From Aspidiotus rigidus (taxonomy: Eukaryota > Arthropoda > Insecta > Hemiptera > Diaspididae), in assembly GCA_035079385.1 (NCBI GenBank), contig JAVHKY010000065.1, positions 1,116,001-1,180,000 on the forward strand: DNA of 64,000 nucleotides. Reading direction: 5' to 3'. This document shows, piece after piece, positions 52,425-63,187 of this stretch. How positions within the stretch are numbered: position 1 is the first letter of the stretch; the number at the start of each line of letters is the position of its first letter. The notes under the pieces were generated by a model. That model did no database searches, had not been told where the DNA came from, and saw nothing but the letters and a program-made list of their open reading frames with translations. The translations under genes and the position numbers were made by a program.

Positions 52425-53632
52425 TACGATAAAATTTGTATCATTTATTACAAATGTATATAGAATTACAGCGGGGAGGATATTGAGAGGAATGTTTGAG
52501 CTAGAAAGTTTCAACTCAATAAATAATTAGATAGGTCTTCAATTATTTCACTATTCACTAACTGCGGCTGTTGATACATGCTCTAGTCTCCTCTTATCAC
52601 GCTATAGACAGAGCGTTTTTTACAAAATCAACATAATTGAGAAATCATTGACTTGTATATACGATTCCCGATACTTACTCACTTTAAATTTTTCTTGTCA
52701 AACTTGAAAGTTTTCTTGTACAGAATGAAGAGAAATAAGGAATCTTCTACTTGTGCGACTACTCACTCTTACCTTACGGTCCGATGAACAAAATAGAATG
52801 AAATAAAGAGACATCAACGATAATTGTGTGATTATTTAAGTCGTCTTTAAATCGTTTTGCTAAAGTTCACTTTTGTTAGCAAAGTTGTATCTTCACAACC
52901 TTGATACGAGTAGATACTACTTCTGATGTAAAGAATGATTAATCACATCGAACAAAGAGTTTTCCGATCTTCTGCATCGTTATAGTTTGGCTGTACGATA
53001 ATACAATTTTGTACCTATGGAACGTCATATTCTGATATCGAATTAGAGTTTTAGCATCTTCATTCATTATTACATTCGCGCTACTGATAAGAGCAAGATG
53101 ACATTTCTTTTTAAAACTTTCATTAGAATGCTCGCGCTATTAATTCATAACTACGAGCTAGGAAGAAGAAAATGAAATGAATCTGGCGATTGATTGTCGT
53201 TGACGTTCCAAAAAAAGAAAGATTTCAACTAATTAAGTTGAAAATTGTTCTTCCTGCAGAATGATTGGAAGGCGTAATCACTGATTTTTGCGAATACTTA
53301 CCGAGCTATAACAAAGAAATTATTCTTCTGAAATCCGTCACCCTACAAAGCAGAGAAGTCTATAGGCAGTCAGAATTCAGCTAACTAAAATCTTAAGGAG
53401 CGTAATAATGTAGAGAAAGAAAAATTAGTATTGCAGACTACCTAAGTAAGATATCGCGACATCGTATACTGTATTTTCGTTTCTGCAAAGAGGAACAAAT
53501 ATCCTTGAAGAAACGGAATTTGAAAAAATACGCTTTCTTGTGGCATAACCTGCTCTATAAAACTTTACTCGTATTTTTTCAATCTTATGCAGACAGAGCC
53601 AACAATAAGCTTCATAATATTAATATTTTTCT

Positions 53633-55055
53633 CAATTAAAAAGAGCAATCGCACTTTCCTCAGGCCTCGGGGATTTGGCCAGTATTCAAAACTGTGTGTA
53701 CTCATATTTTCATAAATAGGAAACTTGATCATTTACATTATAGTGTTAAACTCTTTCGTGTCTCTATTTGCTGATCTGCTATTCCCTTTAGAAAACAGAT
53801 AAGGAAAGTAAGGAACTGTTAATGTAGGTACGTCTTATATTCCTGCCTGACAATCATAATACGCTCTGGAAAATATCTTTTGTTGCTTGTTGGCTTAGTA
53901 AAAAATAGTTTGGTCAGCGCGAATAAGCATCAACTGTTTTAGGTTAAAGTTTTTTTTCAATAGAATCAGCTTCTTCAACAAAGCGCGTTTTCAAGATTGA
54001 TCCCATTACTCAGGAATTGAATAATATCCCCGGCGATTTCAAGTCGAGTCGACCCCCATACTCGCTGTTCTTAAGGTCTACCGTAGAAAGTTATGGATTC
54101 AAGCTATATCGTAGAAGTGTATATCCAGAACTCATTATCAACCAAATACTAACAAAGCATTATTTAATGAGCATCAAGCTATTAGACAAAAATATACTAA
54201 TTACGATACGTATACTAAAATATAAAATTTATTCCTGTAAACACCATTTTCACTCGAAACAGACAGATTTTGACTTACAGAATGAGCTGGGCTTTAAAAA
54301 ACTATTTGGGAAACAATCAGAATACATGGAAACATACTTGAAAAAAGTAAGATACAAATGTGTTATAAAATATGAAAAGTTTTTGTATTACTGATTATTG
54401 AAAAATGACAATACCTTACTTAGATAAATACTTAAAATTCATTGACAACTGTTTTTACAGAATGTTGAGCAAAAAATGCAGTTTTTTAAAAAAAAGATAA
54501 GCAGATCTGTCCTAAAGAATAAAATTGTCGGCTTAATCGTTGCTAGAAAAATTGAAATATGATTTTATTGAAATAAGAAGATGCAAGAAAGGAAAAGAGA
54601 TAGGGTTCGACGTACTTGACGGAATTAATTTCAAAACTTAGAAATTGCTTTTTCAGGAAAGACAATCACCAAAGTTTTTTTTTTTTTCTAAATCCCTTAT
54701 CTTGAAAAAAATATCCCACCAATGCATCCAACACAAAATTGGTTTGGAAAAAGTATTTTCAAAGAAAATATGAAGTACACGAAAAAAAAATAGAATTGTC
54801 TACGGCTACAAAGTATAAAGTACCGGTATACCTATATCAAAATAATTTACTTCACAACATTCTCTCATTCCATATACTTACAAGGAATATGAAGAATGAT
54901 GCAGAAGAAAAGGAGAAAGAAGCGTCAGAATCCTATTTTTTTTATATAAGAAAAATTTATTGCCGAAAAGACGCATCTTATAGGATACTGCGTCTAAGAG
55001 TATAAGAACTATATTATAGATAGCACCGAGGGATAATAATTTAGAATCAACCAAA
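53633..55055. other. Unique right flank of the array and 3' region of the polyhomeotic-like gene
   Basis: Single-copy AT-rich DNA. Array homology stops after tatttttct at 53632. A 125-codon plus-strand frame at 54017-54394 has no recognisable feature and is lysine/isoleucine-rich as expected by chance. On the minus strand AATAAA at 54961-54956 lies about 95 nt past the stop of the polyhomeotic-like gene and is a plausible polyadenylation signal. Confidence 0.5.
54956..54961 (-). promoter_or_regulatory. Probable polyadenylation signal of the polyhomeotic-like gene
   Basis: AATAAA on the minus strand, about 95 nt downstream of the stop codon complementary to 55056-55058. Confidence 0.45.
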
Positions 55056-56160
55056 TCACTGGAGCTCAGGTCCAACACTGGGAGTTTTTTCTCGCATCGA
55101 ATCAATTTGAGCTACAATTTTCAGCGCTGGACCCAACTTCATATCCATGACTGACATTAAATGGTCTTCTTTAAGTAACACCAACGCTTGTCCATCGATT
55201 TCTTGGTCTCGAAATTCTTCGGCATAATATCTGCAGCCGGGTAGATCTTTAATGAACTCATAAACATCGGTCACCTACAAAAAATAAAACAATAACTTTA
55301 GTACTTCTTTACCAAAAATTCTAAAAAGTGGAAATGTAAATTGTAGTCCTTCATTCATTCAAAGCTCGGAATGTATAACTTTCTTATACCTACACTTCGT
55401 AAAAACAACGGAACACCCAAATTAAATGAGTTAGAATTATTAATAATCAACTTACCGTCCATTTGGCGGGGTCTGTTTTTGATAAAGATGAATTCAGAGA
55501 GACACGCTCGGTGGAATCATTATGTTTCATTTCAGCTACACCATTGGCTACACCTTTTTGTAAAATTTCAGTGGCGGTATTATGTTGGAGTTTTACTCTC
55601 TTTGCTGTAATAAAAAAATCCTCACAAAACTTGTTCGCAAGTTGTAACAAATCAATTATTTTACTAACCTGGAGACGGACTTTCTTCTGTCTTCATATCT
55701 TTTCCGCTTCTCAATGTTTCTGGCATATGTGACGAAGTATTTGGAAAAAGTTCGTTTGCTAGACATTGTAGTACATAATTATCAAATAAAAAAAGTTGTT
55801 GACTAATCTTAAAATCTATAGATTCTTAAATATAGTAAAAAATCATTCAAGAACAAGAAAAATGAAAGCATTCACATTGACTATAAAACAAATATTCATA
55901 TTGTCGAAAAATTAGTCACTTAGTTTGATACTACCACGAGGATGCGCTGCGTTTTAACCAGCAGAATAAAAGAGAGAGAACACCTTCCTTCTTAGGCTCT
56001 CTGTTACACCCACGTCCCAACACGGAAACGCACGGTCGGAAACGCACGGTCGTGGTAGTATCCAACGAGGTGACCAATTTTTTAACAATGCGGGTATTTG
56101 TCTGGTACATACATAGTCAATGGCATTCTCAAGAAGAGAATACTGTGCACTAACACAACA

Positions 56161-56207
<47 letters not shown>

Positions 56208-58269
56208 TGACTTACTGTGCCGTGATAAACCGCAAGAATTCAGATAATAAAGTACGCTTCGTTCATTATTCCTATTAATAATGCGTTGTTGAAACAGTTT
56301 CCACAAAAATATTCCCGCTTGTGCTCACTCACGCATGGAAATTCCTCAATGCTTTCTAATCCCACGATACAGCTCTCCCCATATTTTTTGATAATATACG
56401 GTAATCATAAGAACGTTTTTAATGAACTTTTTCACATTTTGTTTGCTCCTTCATCCTCCTAGTTAAGACCCCAATCGCTCTCAAGGCAAATGACCTTTTC
56501 ACCCTCCAAGACCTCCGAGAAAAGTCAAACTGATTCTCTCCAAATAAGATGGACCCCAGATATTTGGATTTTTGAGCGTGAAAAAGTCTTCTACATTTTG
56601 ATAATATCAAAGATTCTTAGGAGTCAATTTAAAATCTGCCTCCTGTCTATTTTCTCAATAGTTCACACTTGTTACCTTCCACCATTTTTGGTTAGGAAAT
56701 TGACCCTGTAGATCTCACCTCCTTCTAGAATATTACTGTCATCCTGTAAATATTATTCTTTTTTCTTCCCAAATACGTTGGCCGCACTCAATAGAATTAT
56801 ATTAAACTAAGATTCATATTACCTTTCATAACACGAGTTGAACAGTGTGATACCGAAGCTCTTGATAACGCTTTGTCTTTGATCAAGTCACCAGGTTGTG
56901 GCTGCTGCAATTGGTGTTGCCTTTCTGGTTGTTGTATTTGTTGTAGTTGTTGTTGAGCTGGTGGTTGAACTTGTGGTTGAGTACGCTGTCGAGCTAGTTC
57001 TTTGGATGTAATTAGACGCAGCAGCGCAATATCTTTTTCAAATCGTTCTTTCTCCTGTTGAGTCTGCTGTTGAGTCTGTCGTTGCACCTGTTGTATTGGT
57101 TGAGGCTGCTGATGTTGCTGCAATAGAGCTTGTTGTTGTTGTTGTTGCTGTGGTTGAGGAGGCTGTCGAGCTAGTTCTTTTGGTTGAATTCGAGACAGCG
57201 CAATATCTTTTTCAAATTGTTCTTTCTCCTGTTGAGTCTGTCGTGGCACCTGTTGCATTGGTTGAGGCTGCTGATGTTGCTGCTGCTGCTGTTGTTGTCT
57301 CATTGGTTGTTTTTTAATTTGTTGAGGCTGCTGTCGTGTCTGTTGTTGCACCTGTTGCATTGGTTGAGGCTGCCGATGTTGCTGCAATAGAGCTTGTTGT
57401 TGTTGTTGTTGTTGTTGTTGCTGCTGCTGCTGCTGTTGTTGTCTCATTGGTTGTTGTTGTATCTGTTGAGGCTGCTGTCGTGTCTGTTGTTGCACCTGTT
57501 GCATTGGTTGAGGCTGCTGATGTTGCTGCAATAGAGCTTGTGGTTGTACCTGTAGTTTTTGCCACTGTTGCCACTGTGGCATAAAAATCATTTGCTGAGA
57601 TATCGGGTAGGCAGTCTCAATAGTGATTGGAGCTGTCTGTTGTGCAGGTGATTCCACATTCTCGTTTGGCCTGCTTGGATTCTATACAAAAAGTTCAAAT
57701 GATAGTATAGATAATGTTCAGAGAAACTAAAAACTGACAAGAAGTTTATTGGAACATAGGAGACGCTTATAGTCAGTCTTAAACATCGCATACACCAATA
57801 GATGCGGCTTCCGATTGTAGAAATATTCTAATTTGAAGCAGCAAGTATACCTAGTTAAATGAAATTCGACCTCCAATATTCCATCTATACTGTTAAAGTG
57901 GTTTATGTTTGTTCATAATTGAAAGCTGATTAACCATACCTGGGGATTCATAATCTGTGCCACTTGAAGTCCGGTTGGAATCATGCAAAACGGATTTGGA
58001 GTACCTTGAGCTGTGAACATCTGAGGAATAGCCGCGTGCACAGCACAGTAAGGAGTTGGCATAATAATTTGCCCAGGATAGTATGGAAAATATGGACCAT
58101 TAGTTGGCATAAAAGGTATGGCTTGTATCTGCTGTAAAAGAAAAGTATAATAAAAAATGAAAACTTTCAATATTTTCTCATTTTTCAACTTTTTTATTTG
58201 TCAAATACTAACGCCGCTATTTTGTTGAAGGTCCTGTTGTTTTTCCCCATTTTGCTGTTGTTCGGCCAT
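55056..58269 (-). CDS. ph: Polyhomeotic-like Polycomb protein: Q-rich, C-terminal SAM domain, no FCS zinc finger
   Basis: Six coding exons, all with GT/AG borders and matching phases: 58213-58269, 57940-58131, 56823-57681, 55669-55758, 55456-55604, 55056-55274; 521 residues. The C-terminal ~70 residues are a SAM domain (KWTVTDVYEFI, QEIDGQALVLLKEDHLM, MKLGPALKI). This closely follows polyhomeotic/PHC proteins of Polycomb repressive complex 1, whose SAM domains polymerise and help silence chromatin. Residues ~118-345 are glutamine-rich with four imperfect copies of a ~35-residue unit containing LLQQHQQPQPMQQV. A Myc-type nuclear localisation motif (PAKRVKL) spans residues 399-405. A proline/tyrosine-rich segment (YFPYYPGQ) lies near residue 35. 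No cysteine cluster matches the FCS zinc finger that canonical polyhomeotic carries before the SAM domain, and fly Ph is about three times longer. It may be a short paralogue or isoform. The start is the first ATG, followed by EQQQNGEKQQ. Confidence 0.88.
55927..56062. mobile_element. Short MITE-like element in intron 3 of the polyhomeotic-like gene
   Basis: Terminal inverted repeats gatactaccacga / tcgtggtagtatc bound 136 bp. Inside is a 14-nt direct duplication (ggaaacgcacggtc twice). No coding capacity. Confidence 0.5.
56161..56204. repeat. (TA)n microsatellite
   Basis: About 22 TA units with one TG interruption, in intron 3 of the polyhomeotic-like gene. Confidence 0.9.
56900..57580 (-). 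repeat. Coding CAA/CAG-rich tract with ~35-codon internal repeats
   Basis: Inside exon 3 of the polyhomeotic-like gene. Runs of CAA/CAG codons (longest around 57395-57445 on the plus strand, read as gtt/gct) lie within repeated blocks encoding LLQQHQQPQPMQQVQ and QQPMRQ. The mixed codons suggest an older, partly stabilised tract. Confidence 0.85.
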
Positions 58270-58504
58270 TGTAGCTGTTTGTCTACTAACAAAATTAAAA
58301 TTCAAAATTAATCCACAATTCAATTATTTATCAATAGGGAACGGATTTTCGACGTTAAAAAATTTAAAATTCGGCTTCAAAAACCAAAAATTTGACATGA
58401 TTCGGCATTGCAAAAAAACTAAATAGAAAAAAGGAAAAGACTGTACTCCTTGTTTATGCACGACAATGAACAAAATAGAAAAAAAAATTATTATCTAGAG
58501 ATTG

Positions 58505-58516
58505 GGGGGGGGGGGG
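58505..58516. repeat. G homopolymer run
   Basis: About 12 consecutive G in the first intron of the polyhomeotic-like gene. Confidence 0.8.
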
Positions 58517-58596
58517 CACTTGCAAATGGGGCGTTGTGTAACGAAGGAATGTGTTTTTCAACATTTTCTTGTGTGAAACGTAACCCGCGGTCACTA

Positions 58597-58787
58597 CACT
58601 GAGAGAATAGTCTTTGTGACTTAAAAAAAAGTGTCAACTTGAGACAGCCGCCTTATTTTTCTGTCAATTTGATAAGTTTTTCCAGTTATTTGAAATGTCA
58701 AATCTAGTCATAGTGAATAGAAATAGGTGACATGTCTTAAGTCAACACTTTTTTTCTAGTCACTAAGACTTTTTCCTTCTCTCAGTG
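58597..58787. mobile_element. MITE with TA target duplication (Tc1/mariner type)
   Basis: 191 bp with inverted ends CACTGAGAGAA / CTCTCAGTG that continue for ~55 bp (tagtctttgtgactt / agtcactaagact). TA flanks both sides. The size, TA flanks and lack of coding sequence fit a non-autonomous Tc1/mariner-type MITE (established pattern). It is in the inferred first intron of the polyhomeotic-like gene. Confidence 0.7.
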
Positions 58788-58835
58788 TAAGTACGTTCTT
58801 GTTCACTCAGAATGACCACTCTACGTCGACGGTAA

Positions 58836-59265
58836 CTAATGGCGCCCATAAGGATGTACTGATGAGAACGGGTTCACAGTATTGTATAAGAATCGGATAT
58901 AATCGTGATCTTGGACCGTATGCCATTGAAGGAACGTTAGAAAACCTCCATTTTTAGAACGGCTTAGCACTTCTGTTTCAGAACATGTCCTTGAGCCGCG
59001 AATATTGTGAATTTCTACCCGCACATTCTCGATGTTTCCTATTTGCTGTTGTGAGGAGAGGCCACAGGTTTCTAATTTTGTGATTGCTGCAGGTAGAAAA
59101 GCGCAGTATTATATGAAGTTTTTGAAGATGTTTTGAATCATCATCCGGTAGTTTTAGAATGAACTCAGAAAATTTTTGGAAATGCTGCTCAGGAGGAAGG
59201 AAGCAGTTCATTTTTTCACGGTATGCAGTGACTCGCGCTGGACTCTTCGGAAAAATTTTTCGCGC
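58836..59265 (-). pseudogene. Two overlapping unexplained reading frames, possible decayed coding fragment
   Basis: On the minus strand a ~95-codon frame (about 59265 to 58978, containing FLPPEQHFQKFSEFILKL) overlaps the end of a second ~62-codon frame (59024-58836). Both have less AT-biased composition than the surroundings, which could mean one older coding sequence broken by a frameshift. I recognise no family and see no splice sites that would join it to the flanking polyhomeotic-like exons. Chance frames remain likely. Confidence 0.2.
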
Positions 59266-60000
59266 TCAGCTGATGAACATTTAACGGGCTTTTTCACGAA
59301 TATAGGGTGCAGGTCGTGTGTGACACGATACGGAGTATCTTTTTTTTCTCTTGAAGTTCACTTGCCTCGAGGGCTTGTCTGAACTAAAGATTGGGGAAAA
59401 TGAACATAATTGGCTGTTTAACTGAGGAGATTGAGATATCGTTAAGAAAGGATGGAATATATCTTATAATTGGCGTCGCGGATTATGACGAATTATACGT
59501 CGCATGTACGTTTCAACTCGCGCTTTTCAAATACGTGGAATTAAGCATATTCGACGGCGATGATATACGGTCTAACGGTATTCTTTCTGTGAATACGAAA
59601 TGTGTGTCCAAGCGATATTTTACAACGTGAATTTAGTCAACGAAAAACAACGATAATTTATTTAATCTATAGCCAATTGTGACGCCATGTTGGTATTGGA
59701 ATAAAAATATGAAGGGTTACCCAATATGAATTCAGGATGAAAGTGGCGTCACAGTAGTCTTCGCTTATTCGTCGTTTCCAGACAAACTTCGTTGGGGTAA
59801 TTGTTCCTACCGTCCCTACTATTGAATTATATTCGCTATAGAGTCTCGTCCTCGAAATTATTATACCTATTCTTTACCACAAGGAAGACTTGGATTAATC
59901 TTCTTCGTAATCTTCGACCAGTTTGACGCACGAATAAGATACCTACGTTAACTCTATATTCTTCGATATGCTCACGGCAGGGTTCTTAATATTCATTCAT
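59266..60000. other. Inferred intron 1 of the polyhomeotic-like gene, no gene seen
   Basis: A plus-strand frame at 59391-59630 (79 codons) has no recognisable feature and lies opposite the inferred transcript. No repeats stand out. Confidence 0.45.
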
Positions 60001-60553
60001 ATCTCCTTAATTATCTTCTATTAGGGAATTGAACAAAGTTCAAGAGATTGGTAAAGACCTACCCAAAAACGTCGAAGAGCTTATCAGCATGAATTTAAAT
60101 GCGACCCTTAGTCGAGCCAGAGTGTTTTACACGTGATCGTATATCTACTGATAACGTTTTATTGACGATAAATTTACATTAATTACTCATACACGAATTG
60201 TCTGTAACACTATACTCATTGAACCATGCACGATATAATAATTACTCTCGCTCAAACCTTAAAAATTCACATTTTGACTCGTAAAGAAGCTGTTAGTCTT
60301 ACAAAAAAATATGTGCGCTTTCAGCGATAGGAGTTACTGAGAACAAAATTATGTAGTAAAAAATCTTGACTGAATTTAATTTGACGTTATACCATTTTTA
60401 TTTTTTACCAGTCGCGCCTTCCTTTCGTGAGTACTTACCTAATTTAAGCATCCTAACGCGTTAAGAGATATCGATATTTAGATTTGATCATCGCGATTGG
60501 AATAAGTAGGTCAAGTAAATATTTTACAATATAGTAATTCATAATTCACATAC
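60000..60553. repeat. Diverged homologue of the array's CMTR2 intron-1/promoter segment
   Basis: Colinear with unit positions ~2780-3190 (for example 18720-19118). Shared blocks include tgaattta, cgagccag, acgtgat, acacgaatt, actcat.gaacca, gagacaaaattat and gttaagagata.cga, and gatcatcgc. Identity by eye is roughly 65-75% with indels. In both places the homology ends at a minus-strand splice donor (60552-60553 here). Confidence 0.75.
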
Positions 60554-60690
60554 CTCGTGAGCCTCCGATAACACCCAAATCGAAAATACAAATACAAAAA
60601 ATTTCAAAAATCAAATGCGCACGGTTTAGACGCTTGAACAATGTATACTAAACTGCCAGTCAGTACGACAAACGTTAAGTGTACTATTCG
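60554..60690 (-). promoter_or_regulatory. Probable non-coding first exon and promoter of the polyhomeotic-like gene
   Basis: Donor GAG/GTATGT with GT at 60552-60553 on the minus strand, at the position homologous to the CMTR2 first-exon donor. The paired acceptor would be the tag at about 58283-58290, some 15 nt before the start codon. Upstream DNA becomes GC-richer near 60700-60760 (gcgcggggcgggcgg). The transcription start is not determined; the assignment is inference. Confidence 0.35.
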
Positions 60691-61223
60691 GACCGGACAG
60701 CGCTAGTATCGCGAACTAAAATTTATGAGCGATGCGCGGGGCGGGCGGAAGAGTTCCTCGAATCGATCCAAGTCAATTTTATCAGAGAAGATAATTTGTT
60801 GGAAATCTTACGCTCTACAAATTTCGTTTCCTTCATTTTTCTCCTAAACTGCTTCGTTCCCAAGTTACTTTGAGATTACTCACTGTACATTTAAATGGGA
60901 AAATCGCCATTCTCCCGTTTTTCAATTTTGCCGATTTTAACGTTTCTAGGGGATAACCGAGCCGAATATAACGGACCAGGAAGCGCTAGAATCGCACTTT
61001 TGGAGGAACTGACAAACTGGTTCTCCTGTGACGTCATATCTATCGATAATATGCATATTTTAGCAAACCTGTCGTACAAATGAGCAGCTTGAAGCTGATG
61101 AAAATTTCTTTGGGTACTTTTGTCTGCGGTGACGTCACAGAAAATCAATCCATTCTATACACCGCAATTGTTAGTATATAGAATTAAATTAATTTGATTT
61201 TTTCGTGACAATGAATAATAATT
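60691..61223. other. Intergenic, no gene seen
   Basis: Contains frames of 60-85 codons on both strands that overlap each other (60891-61148) with no recognisable product. Two gtgacgtca motifs (~61026 and 61129, CRE-like) flank about 100 bp. Confidence 0.4.
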
Positions 61224-61368
61224 AAATTTCGTGATGTAAGGTTTTTATTGCCACATTTTAAAAAATTTTACACGTGGTCTCGACGTTTTGAAGCACCGTG
61301 TACGTCATCTTCAGGGAGTAACATACAATTTAAATACATGACAATAAAAACCTTACATCACGAAATTT
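61224..61368. mobile_element. Foldback/MITE with 27-bp inverted ends and hammerhead-like core
   Basis: Perfect inverted ends cgtgatgtaaggtttttattg plus aaattt outside (61224-61250 and 61342-61368). On the minus strand the interior reads CTGAAGATGA...AAAACGTCGA. This is the same layout as the foldback at 12692-12889 but with the G of GAAAC changed to A, and no clean stem between. Confidence 0.65.
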
Positions 61369-61896
61369 GACTAACATATTGACACTACGTAGAACACATA
61401 CTAAATTCCCTATTTTCCTTGTCAAACAATACTAAACGATGTTAGCAACCCTATAATTCACCCAGTCCAATTAGTGCCCCATTGTAGTGTTGGCAAACTC
61501 CCGGGAATGAAATTTTCAACAAATTTCTGGGAACAAATCACGACCGGGAACCACCTGCAATTTGGATAGTACGCGTTGAATACATGAGTTTATACCATGG
61601 CCATACTTTTTTGAGATGAATAGATCGATGGCTTCCTGGACCGAGACGTGCGTGATATTTTTTCAAAACTGAGTCAAGAACAAAAATTGGTTCTTAAGAA
61701 TCTAAAATATAAGACTATGCTGAAAAAATTTTCAATCTTTCAAAAACGTCCCCGTGGGGGCGCTAATTCACATTGGTGTTAAGTACAGCTTCAATACATT
61801 TCCCCAAGTTTCTCATGCACAGAGATGTTAAACGCACTTACAACTATTGGCACGGGAAAAATAATTTAGGATCATATACCTGACGCGCAAACATAA
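61369..61896. other. Intergenic, no gene seen
   Basis: Moderately GC-balanced non-coding DNA. No repeat partner elsewhere in the window was noticed. Confidence 0.4.
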
Positions 61897-62037
61897 TGTG
61901 CTATTCTCCGTTCACATTAAGGAAGGATAGAAATATGACCTCGAGAACGGAACGCTCCGGGTAATTTTAATCTACCGTTTCGTTCTCAAAGTCATATTTC
62001 TATCCTTCCTTAATGTGAACAGAGTATAGGAAGCACA
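61897..62037. mobile_element. Short foldback (MITE-like) hairpin
   Basis: The ends tgtgct / agcaca and the inner arms ttcacattaaggaaggatag / ctatccttccttaatgtgaa pair over ~55 bp, around a ~20-nt loop. A gagaacggaacg / cgtttcgttctc extension continues the stem. No coding capacity. Confidence 0.7.
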
Positions 62038-63187
62038 GATTCCAATACTATTGCTTGGACATACACCTGCTGCGAGGGTCTGGTCGAGCCGTAAGAAGCT
62101 TCTTTTTCAATTTTTTACCAACTTTTATTACATCCGTCGGTTCAGGTTTCCTTATATACATACATATTATTTATTATAAGATTTTTTTGTTCGCGGAGCT
62201 CCGCCGAAATTACCCGATGGATTTTTTTTTTTTTGTAACTTGATCATCATATTGTAGTATTATATCTGAAGATGTGGACCTGAAATTGTTTTGAGGGTTC
62301 GCGTTTATGTCACATTTGCAAACACCGCCCGTCATCCATAATAAAGTGGGTGCGGGTTGCGTATGCATTTAATTTTGTTTCCTCCAACACGGGAATCGAC
62401 CTTTTCGGGTGTAACTTCAATGAATGTTTTGAGGGTTGGATTATCGAGGAATTTTCATTTTTTTGAAAAATTTCACACTATTACGATAAGCTGCTTACTT
62501 TATGAGAAGCGGATTTTTCTACCCTTCTTGTTATCAGTACACTCATATTGTTATGAAGAACCTATTATTTAAGAGGTTCATTCTTGGCGAAAGGTTCATT
62601 GAAGTAGTTTACAAGAATGATTTACCCGGTGATGACTTGGTGATGACTCGTTATACCTTTGTCAAGCTTATATTTATATTTTTTTCTTCTTATTAGTCAT
62701 ATTCGACGAAGTGAAAACCTCGAGTTTGAATGTTTCAAGACAATTTTTTGGTCTTTAACAAGGCTCTTGGGTTTTACCGATTACCCACCGCATTGTTAAC
62801 CCTTTCTCCTATCAACTCTCATGGAATTTATACCTGTATAAAGAATGGTTGCTTTTATATGAAGAAGGGTCTGATATTTCAAGAAAATTATGTTTATGCA
62901 GAATAGAAACAGCGCATGCAGCATATAAACCATCTTCGTCTTCCGGTTACGGTAATCCTAATACTCTCTCCCGCGATAGATATCTCTTCTGTGACGTAAC
63001 GTTTTTACTTAATCCGAATGTGTTATTGGAAAGCTTTCGCTTTGTATAAATAAACGATGATGAACGCAGAAAGATTGAAAATGTTACCAGCACATATTTC
63101 AACAGAATCAAGCGCATGTCAGAATGACCGAATGGCCTTTCTTAATGACGAGGACGTCATTATGCGTCAAAATGGCCGTGAATAACG
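62038..63187. other. Intergenic, no gene seen
   Basis: Several 60-70-codon plus-strand frames (62055-63049) with phenylalanine-rich, random-looking products. A cgcggagctccgccg palindrome lies near 62193-62208. Nothing recognisable. Confidence 0.4.

Larger units (their letters stand above)
1..53632. repeat. Tandem array of ~15.9-kb units, at least 3.4 copies
   Basis: The sequence at 1 recurs at 15903, 31793 and 47686 in the same orientation, giving units of 15902, 15890 and 15893 bp and a truncated fourth of 5947 bp. Alignment by eye is nearly perfect throughout. Differences are scattered indels (11 nt at ~2830 in unit 1, 38 nt at ~6148 in unit 1, 16 nt at ~48570 in unit 4), microsatellite lengths and rare substitutions. 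The right end is at 53632, where unit 4 leaves the consensus at unit position 5897. The left end lies outside the window. Each unit carries one CMTR2 gene plus its upstream region. Confidence 0.97.

Noticed and set aside
54017..54394. 125-codon plus-strand frame right of the array
   Set aside because: Composition typical of AT-rich chance frames; no domain, no supporting splice or start context.
55759..56822. Missing FCS zinc-finger exon in intron 3 of the polyhomeotic-like gene
   Set aside because: No cysteine-pair pattern of the finger found on the minus strand; the intron holds a MITE-like element, a TA repeat and a short chance frame (56419-56610).
57096..57584. Alanine/valine- or leucine-rich plus-strand frames
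   Set aside because: Antisense shadows of the CAA/CAG-repeat exon of the polyhomeotic-like gene.
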